Source: Gemmatimonas aurantiaca T-27
Lineage (GTDB): Bacteria > Gemmatimonadota > Gemmatimonadetes > Gemmatimonadales > Gemmatimonadaceae
NCBI RefSeq assembly: GCF_000010305.1
Contig: NC_012489.1
Span: forward strand, 3,417,646-3,481,645
Direction of reading: 5' to 3'
DNA: 64,000 bases
Numbering within the stretch: the first letter of the stretch is position 1; every line of letters starts with the position of its first letter. The notes beneath the pieces are model-generated. The model had not been told where the DNA came from. It made no database searches and saw only the letters and a program-made list of their open reading frames with translations. Positions 20,317 through 28,063 of the stretch are shown piece by piece. The position numbers and the translations under genes were made by a program.

Positions 20317-22536
20317 TTACGGCTCCAACACGATATCTGTCTGTCCTACGTACGTACACACCGTCGGACTGATCAAATCGTGATTGCACATGAAGCCATC
20401 TGACGCCCGCCACGTATACACCCGACGGTTGCCCCCGACGTCCTGCATATCAATTTGCGGTCTCCATTGACCTATAGCTGCCAACGACGAGAAGGTCGTG
20501 GTGCATGACCAGACTCCGGATGTTGGCGAACCAGAAGTGCGCGTCGCAACACATTCCGCGTGCTGTGTTGTTGTGGTACTCCTCCAGTAGAGCCATACGT
20601 TCTGCACCCCACTCATATCGTCGGTCAGAGTGAGATTGACAGTCACGACGCGGGGGCTTGGAGTCTGGATGTTCATCGCTTGGAGCACCGGTGGTGACCC
20701 ATCGCTACTGCCTGTGATCAGGACGGTCGGCGGAATGAAGCAGCCTCCCGTCGATCGGCAGAGCGAGGCGCCGTTCGGAACATAGTCGACGTTCCGGGTC
20801 CACCCTCCATTGCCAGCGCGATCAGAGAAAATCAGCTTGGTGAGTCGCCACGTCCCCGTTTGCGCCCCTGCGGGGATGAAGAGACGACACTCCCAGAGTC
20901 CCGCAGTTGGTGTACCACTCGAACGACTACATGAGAATTCTGTCGTCTGCCCTACGGGACCGGTGATCGTACCGAGCGCTCCGTCGAAAAGCAGGTGACT
21001 CCCGACACCGGAGCGATCATCGGTGAAATCCACGCCGAACAACAAGGTCCAGGGTCGCGTACTGGCGTCAATAGTGACCGTCGGGCCGTAACTCAGATCG
21101 CCATCGCGGCGTACCTGTACCCGCGACACGCTGGGTGGCGTGATGTCTTGTTGTCCGCTTACGATGTTGAGGCTAGGTGGTGCGGGAAGGCACCGCGCGC
21201 CAACGCCTGCGCGATCGCACAAGCCCGCTGGATACACACGCCAGACAGCGAAGTTTTCGACATTGTCGCTTAGCCCGACCATGTCGAAGCGCCACACTCC
21301 TGCTTCGGCATAGCGCGGGAATGTCGACTGACAAATCCACTCACCGTTGGTATCGCTTCCCGAGTCCGGCGGGCGATCAAAGTAGCATGGGAAGCGAATC
21401 TGTCGACCACTGGGACTCAGCAGCCGCACATCGATAAACTTCACCCCAGCCGCGTTGTCAGTGATCGCAAGGAGAATCCCAAGCGAGGCGTCCCCATTCG
21501 TAACGTCGAGCGTGGCGGAACTCGCGAACGGGCCGCTCGCCCCATTCCGGAAGAGCATGTTCCGGATCATCGGCGATTCCAGATCCTGGCGATTGTCCGG
21601 ATTTCTCCGCATGACCACATACACACTGAAGCTCGCAATCTCGGCGGACACCGTGTTGTTGACGGTATCCACACGTCCCGCATCCTGCTGCACGTACGCG
21701 CCGTTCACCACCTTGTGGATGCGGAGTTCGCTCTCGTCCAGCCCAGCCGGCAGTCGGGTCGGATCATACGCGATCGTGATGACCACCGGCTTGAGGAACT
21801 GCAATCCATCCGGACCGAAGTCCCAGGCAGTTCCGGGCGCCAACGGTTGCGGCGCGGTTGGCAAACCACTCGCCGGCTCGGCCGTCAATCGTACAGGATT
21901 GGCCAGCGCGCCTTCGGGCAGCACCAATCGCATCCGACCATCGCGGCTGACGATCGTACCACCGGCCGGCCCCACGTCGCCTTCCGCACGATTCTTGTAG
22001 ATGCTGAACTGAATGGACACTGCCGTCGCTGAAGTCAGCAGCGGCGCAACAGTCGGTGAAGTACGCAAGCCCCATCGCCCGCGCACCACGTCAATCAGCA
22101 CGGCGCCCTGCTCTGCAGCCCCCACCACCGTGCGGATCCGATAAGTCCGGCGAGTGGTGAGTGTAGGACTCATGATGTTCCACCACGCTTCATAGCGCCC
22201 CACACCGGCATTGCGCGTGAGTGGCTCCTGCCCCGCTGTGGGCGTGGTGCTGAACACGACCGTGGCGGGTCCACTGCATGCGCCATTGACCCACGGGCAG
22301 ATCTCCACCACCGGATTCGATGTCCCGTCGAAGTCCGCCGCAGCCGCCGCGCCGTTGCCCAGTGGCGAGAGCCACGCAAAGAGTCCGGATGCGCCTCCCT
22401 CATTCCCCGACAAGAGATGCACGGCACCTGGGTGGCTCGGCGGATCGACCAATGTCGCCCGGTCACTGCAGGCACCAACGAACAAGGCGGCCCCCACGAC
22501 GGCCGCCGAGAATCTTTGGAAGAGACGCGCACTCAT
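20317..22536 (-). CDS. Surface lipoprotein with ZU5-like and strand-rich repeat domains
   Basis: The 739-residue protein has a lipobox with Cys23 ('ALFVGAC'). After an N-terminal region of ~170 residues comes a ZU5-like module ('GPAGGTIVSRDGRMRLVLPEGAL' in part, then 'YDPTRLPAGLDESELRIHKV'), as in several bacterial surface proteins. The C-terminal half holds at least three similar ~110-residue strand-rich units, each with 'LTDDMSGV'- or 'FTDDRSGVG'-type starts, Cys pairs and Trp-rich ends. No catalytic motif is seen. The start at 22536 has GGAGG eight bases upstream and overlaps the stop of the PEP-CTERM gene (ATGA), so the two are translationally coupled. Probable adhesin or envelope-binding protein. 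Confidence 0.75.
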   Translation of the reverse strand: MSARLFQRFSAAVVGAALFVGACSDRATLVDPPSHPGAVHLLSGNEGGASGLFAWLSPLGNGAAAAADFDGTSNPVVEICPWVNGACSGPATVVFSTTPTAGQEPLTRNAGVGRYEAWWNIMSPTLTTRRTYRIRTVVGAAEQGAVLIDVVRGRWGLRTSPTVAPLLTSATAVSIQFSIYKNRAEGDVGPAGGTIVSRDGRMRLVLPEGALANPVRLTAEPASGLPTAPQPLAPGTAWDFGPDGLQFLKPVVITIAYDPTRLPAGLDESELRIHKVVNGAYVQQDAGRVDTVNNTVSAEIASFSVYVVMRRNPDNRQDLESPMIRNMLFRNGASGPFASSATLDVTNGDASLGILLAITDNAAGVKFIDVRLLSPSGRQIRFPCYFDRPPDSGSDTNGEWICQSTFPRYAEAGVWRFDMVGLSDNVENFAVWRVYPAGLCDRAGVGARCLPAPPSLNIVSGQQDITPPSVSRVQVRRDGDLSYGPTVTIDASTRPWTLLFGVDFTDDRSGVGSHLLFDGALGTITGPVGQTTEFSCSRSSGTPTAGLWECRLFIPAGAQTGTWRLTKLIFSDRAGNGGWTRNVDYVPNGASLCRSTGGCFIPPTVLITGSSDGSPPVLQAMNIQTPSPRVVTVNLTLTDDMSGVQNVWLYWRSTTTTQHAECVATRTSGSPTSGVWSCTTTFSSLAAIGQWRPQIDMQDVGGNRRVYTWRASDGFMCNHDLISPTVCTYVGQTDIVLEP

Positions 22537-23297
22537 GAGCGGATCCTCCCACGACGGATCATCACGCCGATCAGCCCCGCGCCAACAAGCACCAGCGTCG
22601 CCGGCTCCGGTACCGTCGATGTGGGCACCGACCCACACGGCATGTCGGGATCACCACAACTCTCGGCGAATGGGGCGCTCCCGAGCCCGACGACTTCCAT
22701 GTTGAGCAGTGAGAACGTCGAGAGATCCAGCCCAATCGGTGAGAGGAAGGAGAACACAAATGCGTCATTGCCGCCGCAGGTGTTGCCGGCCTGTCCAAAC
22801 CCCGCGCTGCTGCCAGCCGGAACGCAGTTCCCGACGCCGTGATCATTGAGTGCACTCAGGAACAGGACATCGCCTCCGAAGAACAGACTCCAGGGAGAAT
22901 TGTCGGTGATCGTCGCCGATCCCTGGGCCGTTGGCGACAGCATCAGATCGAGTGGCGTGGCCAGCGTCGTTGCCCCGGTGGCGAAGACGAGGTTGTAGAT
23001 GCTCGTGCCCATCAGCGGCTGGGTAAGCGACCCCATGTTGTTGATGGCGATCTGGAGCATCGTGCCGTCCACGACGCTTTGAGTACTGAAATCGATCGTG
23101 GCGCAGTTCCGGAGCGGTCCCACAGTACAGGCCGACAGGGGCATGGACTGCTGCGATGAGGCCGACGTCGCGAGCAGCGCCGAGGCCAAGGTGGCAATAC
23201 CGTACCTGAACGCGCGCCCGAGTGTCCGTACCGGCGTCGTACCTTCCGTGAACCGGGACATGCTGTTGATTCCAACCATCCGTGCAGCAGAATTCAT
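22533..23297 (-). CDS. PEP-CTERM sorting-signal protein
   Basis: The 254-residue protein has an N-terminal signal segment ending Ala-Ser-Ser-Gln and a classic C-terminal PEP-CTERM tail: 'VPEPATLVLVGAGLIG' followed by an Arg-rich end, which is the recognition site of exosortase (EpsH). Four to six Cys residues are spread in the body, and one region is Gly/Pro/Cys-rich before the tail. No exosortase or exopolysaccharide gene lies in the window, so processing would rely on a distant locus. The start at 23297 has GGGAG eight to ten bases upstream. It is divergent from the Ig-domain protease gene. Confidence 0.85.
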   Translation of the reverse strand: MNSAARMVGINSMSRFTEGTTPVRTLGRAFRYGIATLASALLATSASSQQSMPLSACTVGPLRNCATIDFSTQSVVDGTMLQIAINNMGSLTQPLMGTSIYNLVFATGATTLATPLDLMLSPTAQGSATITDNSPWSLFFGGDVLFLSALNDHGVGNCVPAGSSAGFGQAGNTCGGNDAFVFSFLSPIGLDLSTFSLLNMEVVGLGSAPFAESCGDPDMPCGSVPTSTVPEPATLVLVGAGLIGVMIRRGRIRS

Positions 23298-23499
23298 GAC
23301 AGCTCCCGGCGTTCGCGTGAGGGTGCGGGCGCTATACGCGCACACTCACTATTCATCAGGGAATTGTCATTGGCATGGTGCAGCGTGCACTAGGGAAACT
23401 CAGCACCCTTCAGAGTATCTATTCCGCCGGATAGGCTACCCGGCCGGTCATCAGCTGGTAACTGTCGCTGCGAACGTCTCTCTTCGTCGAAGAGGAACC

Positions 23500-25980
23500 A
23501 TGTCAGAGTCTGTTGCATCAATTCCACTGGTTCGCACTCGCTCGATCCGCCTTACGGTGACCAGCGCGGTCCTCCTCCTACTTCAGGCATCGTGCGGAGG
23601 CCGCGAAGCACAGCCATCCGCGCCGCCGGACCCGGTTCCGACGAATCCGATCCCGGCAATCATTCGTGTAGCTCCCGATTCGTCCAGGCTTTCGTCGCTT
23701 GGAGACACGATCGTGTTGCGCGCAACGGTGAGCGACGCGAGTGGCAGGGAAATGAACAATGTGGTGCCAACCTGGCATTCAACTACCACTGCTGTCGCCA
23801 GTGTATCAGGGAGTGGTGTCGTCACGGCGCTCGCCAACGGCGTAGCGACGATCGACGTCGCGGTCGGCACGCTCAGGGCGTCGGCTCGTGTGGTCGTCGG
23901 TCAACGCCCCGCGACGCTGCGCGTAGCCGCAGACTCGATGCGCTTACACGCCCTTCGCGATACCGTCACGCTGCACGCGACCGCAAGCGATGCAAACGGC
24001 CATGTGATTGCCAACGCGACCACGACGTGGATTTCCCTCGCACCCGAGATCGCCAGTATTACTCCCGGCGGGCTCGTCACCGCGCTCGCAAATGGTGACG
24101 CAGTATTCCGGGTGAACGCTGGAAGCACGCTCTCAGCAGAGGTGCGTCTGCGAGTCGCCCAGCGTGGGACGCGCCTCGCCGTGTTGTCTCAGCCTCTGGG
24201 CGCCATGGCTGGCGTCGCGTTCAGAGCGCAACCGATCGTGCAACTCGTCGACCGCAACGGATACCCTGTACGTGGGAGCGACTCCGTGCGCATCGCGGCG
24301 TCGCTCGTTTTGGTGGATGGGGCACGTACCGCCGTATTGGTCGGCAGTACAGCACAAAGCATGGCGGAGGGGCTCGCGCGCTTCGCCAATCTGCGGGTGG
24401 ATGGCGCCGTCGGCACCTATCGCCTGCGCTTCACATCCACCGGCCTCATCGAGACGCTCACCGAAGCGTTTTTACTCGAACCAGGGGCGCCAGAGTCGCT
24501 CACACCGGCGAAGCCAGTGAGCGCTCTGATGATTGCGGGGACGACGATCGATACGGTGATGGTGTTGGTGACGGATCGATTCGGCAATGCCGTCTCGGGT
24601 TCCCCGGTACGTTGGCGGGTCACCACGGGCAACGGTTCCGTCCGACCCTTGACTGACGTCACCGATATCAACGGTCACGCTCGGGCTACGTGGACGGTTG
24701 GAGTGGAACTGGATGTCCAGAATCAGCTCGAGGCATCGCTGGGACCTTCGGAGTCTGCACTTCGGGCGCAGTTTGCGACCCGAACGGATGCTCCAATGGC
24801 TCCGCTCCGCTTCCGGGATGACACTGACTGGGTGTCTCCGACACGTCATGCGACGATCAGGGTGATCGACGCGAGAGGCCTGGTGGTTCCGCCGCGCCTC
24901 GTGACGTATCGCGTCGACAACTACAGCGGTGGCAATCCACCGGCCGCTTTCTCTGTGGACTCCAACGGCGTCGTGTCATTCACCAGTATCGGCGACAGGC
25001 GGACATGGTCCTTCCGGATCCGGGCCCAGACAGCGCTCGCCCCGGTTCGAGGACTGATGCTCCTTGTCGCCCACAGTGTGCCGGCTGATCGTGTGATCGT
25101 GGCAACCGAGCACTGGCGTCTTGTCCTGCCGCGCAAGTGGATTGCCGACCTTGACGCAACCGTTCCGGACTGGCGCACTGCGTTCGATGTCGGGTGGCTG
25201 GGCCAAAAGGAGCTCATGGGAATGACTCTCGAGGAAGCCAACAATGCGGCGATACCCAACAATCCGCTGCTGCCGCAATCAAGTGGGACGGACGATGAGG
25301 TGGTCTGTGGTCTTTCATCTCTACCTCTCACATTCGGCGCGCCCTGCTTTGCCTTCCCGAATGGCGCGTATGGCAACCATCCGCGCTGGTTCATCATCTT
25401 CCATGAGCTTGGACACCAGAGTACGCTGGCGCAGCAGGGGCGTGCCGTCTTCTATAACGCCCGGGGATCGACCTTTCTGGAAAGCGACGCATCGCTGTTG
25501 TCGCTGTGGTCATCGTACCGCATGATGAATTCCAGTCGCCTGAGTGCCTCTGCCCGCACGAGCGTGGCGGGCACATTCCATGAGGATACTGCCAGGTTCA
25601 GTGTGGCTCTGCGACGCTGGGGAGAGTCCACTCAGGCGTGGACGGACCATAACGAGCCCAATGGCTTCAATGCCGACATGCTCAATGGTATTCATGCCCA
25701 GTTGATCCGCGACTACGGCTGGGACTGGGTTCCACGGTATGCACGCACCTTCCGAAACGATCCGTTCGTCTGTGCCACGCTCCGAGGTAACGCGAACTGC
25801 TTCGCCGTGCCCGACAACTCGACTCCCACTCAACGGGCCACCTTTGCGGCGGCGGCATTGAGCGCTGCCGTTCGGGCCGACCTGCGCCCGCGCTTGCTGT
25901 CGTGGCGGTTTCCCATCGATGCCGCACTCTTCCAGACCCTGCGGAGCCATCTCGAAACGGCGGTCGATCGAGGTTGGTAG
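23500..25980 (+). CDS. Ig-like-domain lipoprotein with M60-like zinc metallopeptidase domain
   Basis: The 826-residue protein has a lipobox with Cys32 ('LLLLQASC'), a Pro-rich linker, two BIG2 Ig-like repeats (~60-220), a linker domain, and a Big_1-like domain around 330-430 ('VLVTDRFGNAVSGSPVRW'). The C-terminal third contains 'FHELGH' with the zinc motif HELGH at 635-639 and a Glu 22 residues after it ('TFLESD'), matching the HExxH-x(8,28)-E spacing of M60-like gluzincins, which act on glycoproteins or mucins. The start at 23500 has GAGGAA just upstream; a longer frame exists but lacks a signal peptide. It is divergent from the PEP-CTERM/ZU5 genes. The substrate is unknown. Confidence 0.75.
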   Translation: MSESVASIPLVRTRSIRLTVTSAVLLLLQASCGGREAQPSAPPDPVPTNPIPAIIRVAPDSSRLSSLGDTIVLRATVSDASGREMNNVVPTWHSTTTAVASVSGSGVVTALANGVATIDVAVGTLRASARVVVGQRPATLRVAADSMRLHALRDTVTLHATASDANGHVIANATTTWISLAPEIASITPGGLVTALANGDAVFRVNAGSTLSAEVRLRVAQRGTRLAVLSQPLGAMAGVAFRAQPIVQLVDRNGYPVRGSDSVRIAASLVLVDGARTAVLVGSTAQSMAEGLARFANLRVDGAVGTYRLRFTSTGLIETLTEAFLLEPGAPESLTPAKPVSALMIAGTTIDTVMVLVTDRFGNAVSGSPVRWRVTTGNGSVRPLTDVTDINGHARATWTVGVELDVQNQLEASLGPSESALRAQFATRTDAPMAPLRFRDDTDWVSPTRHATIRVIDARGLVVPPRLVTYRVDNYSGGNPPAAFSVDSNGVVSFTSIGDRRTWSFRIRAQTALAPVRGLMLLVAHSVPADRVIVATEHWRLVLPRKWIADLDATVPDWRTAFDVGWLGQKELMGMTLEEANNAAIPNNPLLPQSSGTDDEVVCGLSSLPLTFGAPCFAFPNGAYGNHPRWFIIFHELGHQSTLAQQGRAVFYNARGSTFLESDASLLSLWSSYRMMNSSRLSASARTSVAGTFHEDTARFSVALRRWGESTQAWTDHNEPNGFNADMLNGIHAQLIRDYGWDWVPRYARTFRNDPFVCATLRGNANCFAVPDNSTPTQRATFAAAALSAAVRADLRPRLLSWRFPIDAALFQTLRSHLETAVDRGW

Positions 25981-26061
25981 GGGGTCGTCGAGCAGCTTCG
26001 CCGGAAGTCTTCCCGAAGTCGCTAGTGAACGGCGACCGCTCGCTTTGCCGTAACATACACC

Positions 26062-26093
26062 AAGAGAGGCACACCGAATGGTGCGCCTCTCTT
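26062..26093. terminator. Stem-loop between convergent genes
   Basis: A 14-bp stem with one A-C mismatch and a GAAT loop: arm 26062-26075 pairs with 26080-26093. It lies between the 3' ends of the M60-like gene (plus) and the SRPBCC gene (minus) and can serve both. Confidence 0.75.
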
Positions 26094-26111
26094 GCGTTCG
26101 CGGGATCTTCC

Positions 26112-27077
26112 TCAGGAGTGCGCTGCGACGCTCGGCAACAGTTCCTCGAGCTTGTCGAACGACCCCGTCCAGCCCTGCGTCATGCCGGAGCGTTCCGCGA
26201 CAAAGGCCGCGATCTCTTCCGCTGTGACAACGCCAAGCACTTCACTGCGCACCTGCACCCGCGTCTGCCCTGCGCCTTCTTCCGTGAACGTCACTGTGGT
26301 CACCATCTTCTCCGGCCACGTGGGCGCGCCCGGCTGACGCGTGATGTTCTCGTGTTCATCGGCGAAGTACTGCGAGTACACAATGCGATCGGGACGCTGC
26401 ACGTCGAGATACTCGAAACGGCCGTACATGGTGAAGTCGCCGCTCGACATCGACCAGAACGCATCACCACCCGTGCGGATGTCCACGCGACGGAAGGCCA
26501 TCGTCATGCCAGTGGGCGGCAGCCACTGCGCGAGATGCGCGGGTGTGGTCCACATGTCGAACACCGAGGCGATGGGCGCATCGAAGCTGCGGTTGATGAC
26601 AAACAGTTCGCGGCCCTGATCGTCTTTCTCCAGATACTCGGCCAGGCGATCCCAGGTGGAGTTGCCACCGGCAGCCTTGATGAAGCCGCGTGTCTTCTGC
26701 GCCTCTTCGGCCGTGGCGAGTGTCATGCACATGTCGAACTGCGTCTTGCCACCCAGGTCGCGGAATTGTGCGACCACATGAAACAGCGGCTTCGCGTCGG
26801 CCGATGATGCGCCGTGATCGTACACAAGACGCTCACGCGGCACGACTTCGTGGTAGCGCGCGTAGTTCGGCCAGTCTTTGCCATCGGGGCCGTGCATGAT
26901 GTAGTCCCAGTGCCCGCCGGCGCGCAGGTCCTTGGACTTGGTGGTGATGGTGAAGCCTCGCGGTCCCCACCACTGGGCCACCTGGGCCAGGTCGGTCCAG
27001 GCATCCCACACCGCCGCGACGGGCGCGTCGTACACGCGGGTGAGGCGAATCTCGTTGCTGGCTGCCGCTGCGGTCAT
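26112..27077 (-). CDS. Tandem SRPBCC (AHSA1-like) domain protein
   Basis: The 321-residue cytoplasmic protein contains two copies of the AHSA1/START-like fold. The first (~8-150) begins 'IRLTRVYDAPVAAVWDAWTD' and includes 'QWWGPRGFT'; the second (~165-315) begins 'FVINRSFDAPIASVFDMWTT' and includes 'QWLPPTGMT'. The fold binds small hydrophobic ligands; ligand unknown. The start at 27077 overlaps the ArsR stop (ATGA). ArsR-SRPBCC pairs are widespread, normally with single-domain SRPBCC proteins, so the fused double form is notable. Confidence 0.9.
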   Translation of the reverse strand: MTAAAASNEIRLTRVYDAPVAAVWDAWTDLAQVAQWWGPRGFTITTKSKDLRAGGHWDYIMHGPDGKDWPNYARYHEVVPRERLVYDHGASSADAKPLFHVVAQFRDLGGKTQFDMCMTLATAEEAQKTRGFIKAAGGNSTWDRLAEYLEKDDQGRELFVINRSFDAPIASVFDMWTTPAHLAQWLPPTGMTMAFRRVDIRTGGDAFWSMSSGDFTMYGRFEYLDVQRPDRIVYSQYFADEHENITRQPGAPTWPEKMVTTVTFTEEGAGQTRVQVRSEVLGVVTAEEIAAFVAERSGMTQGWTGSFDKLEELLPSVAAHS

Positions 27078-27436
27078 GGTTCGTGGTTCTCGGACGGGGT
27101 GGTGGGAGCGTTCTGGGTGACGGTCTTGAGGTACTCGCCAAGTCGATCGAGGCTGTCTTCCATGTGGGCCCGGTAGGCCTCCATCCACTCGTTGATGTCC
27201 TTGAGCGGTTCCGGATTGAGCCGGCACGGTCGCCACTGCGCATCGCGGCCCTTAGTCACGAGACCGGCCTTTTCGAGCACCTTGAGGTGTTTGGTGACGC
27301 CGGGGAGCGTCATCTGCGACAGGAACGGCTCAGCGAGTTCGGTGACACTGGCTTCCCCTTCCCGGAGCCGGGCAAGGATCGCCCGCCTCGTAGGGTCTGC
27401 CAGTGCGGAGAAGGTTTGACTGAGCGGATCTTGCAT
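27074..27436 (-). CDS. ArsR-family winged-helix repressor
   Basis: The 120-residue protein has the ArsR helix-turn-helix: 'FSALADPTRRAILARL' (residues 9-24) and 'LPGVTKHLKVLEKAGLV' as recognition helix. The Cys-containing metal motif of metal-sensing ArsR proteins is absent, so it probably does not sense metal. It is translationally coupled to the tandem SRPBCC gene. A 12-bp perfect palindrome just upstream is the probable autoregulatory site. Confidence 0.9.
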   Translation of the reverse strand: MQDPLSQTFSALADPTRRAILARLREGEASVTELAEPFLSQMTLPGVTKHLKVLEKAGLVTKGRDAQWRPCRLNPEPLKDINEWMEAYRAHMEDSLDRLGEYLKTVTQNAPTTPSENHEP

Positions 27437-27448
27437 GTCGTACCGTTT

Positions 27449-27460
27449 AGTTAATTAACT
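27449..27460 (-). promoter_or_regulatory. Palindromic operator AGTTAATTAACT upstream of arsR-SRPBCC
   Basis: This perfect 12-bp palindrome is strikingly AT-rich in a GC-rich background. On the minus strand it follows a plausible promoter, TTGCGC, 16 bases, TATTAT (in the range 27470-27497), and would lie at about +1 to +12, where a bound ArsR dimer would block transcription. On the plus strand the same region contains TATAAT (27467-27472), which might serve the GNAT gene at 27602. Confidence 0.65.
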
Positions 27461-27601
27461 GTTTGGTATAATAAAGGGCACAATTCGTTGCGCAAGTGGG
27501 TGCGACACCGTGAGGAGAGTCGACGCCGACGCGCCCACCCGGTGAGCAACAGATGGCTCGAAGGATCCGGAATCCCTTGTTCTCCAGACATAGCTTACTG
27601 C

Positions 27602-28063
27602 ATGGAAATTGTCCCGTTCTCTCCTGCCTACGCGCCCGCCTTCACCGCGCTCAACCGTGCGTGGATCGAGCGGCTGTTCACTATCGAGCCAGCCGACCTC
27701 AAGGTTCTGAATGATCCGCAAACGGCCATCATCGACCAAGGCGGACAGATCTTCTTCGCGGTCGAGCGCGGTGTGGCCGCTGGTACCGCAGCGGCCGTCC
27801 ATGTCGGCAATGGTCGCTACGAACTGGCCAAGATGGCCGTCGACCCAGCGCACCAGGGTGCCGGGCTTGGCTTCCTGCTCGGACAGGCGGTGGTCGAGTG
27901 GGTGCGCGCACAAGAACAGGCGCAGTCGCTGTTTCTCGTGACCAACAGCTCGCTGCAGGGCGCCATTCGGCTGTACGAACGGCTCGGTTTTCATCATGCC
28001 CCGATGCCGCCGGGATCTGAATACGCGCGAGCCGATGTGTACATGGAGCTCACCGAGCTCTGA
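27602..28063 (+). CDS. GNAT-family N-acetyltransferase
   Basis: The 153-residue protein has the acetyl-CoA-binding motif A, 'AVDPAHQGAGLGFLLGQA' (Q-x-x-G-x-G), after 'YELAKM', and the 'GAIRLYERLGFH' motif B typical of small GNAT enzymes. The acceptor is unknown. I chose ATG 27602 because 'MEIVPFSPAYAPAFTALN' matches the usual GNAT start; an in-frame start at 27488 adds a basic unlikely extension. It converges on the CocE-like gene with no gap. Confidence 0.85.
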   Translation: MEIVPFSPAYAPAFTALNRAWIERLFTIEPADLKVLNDPQTAIIDQGGQIFFAVERGVAAGTAAAVHVGNGRYELAKMAVDPAHQGAGLGFLLGQAVVEWVRAQEQAQSLFLVTNSSLQGAIRLYERLGFHHAPMPPGSEYARADVYMELTEL

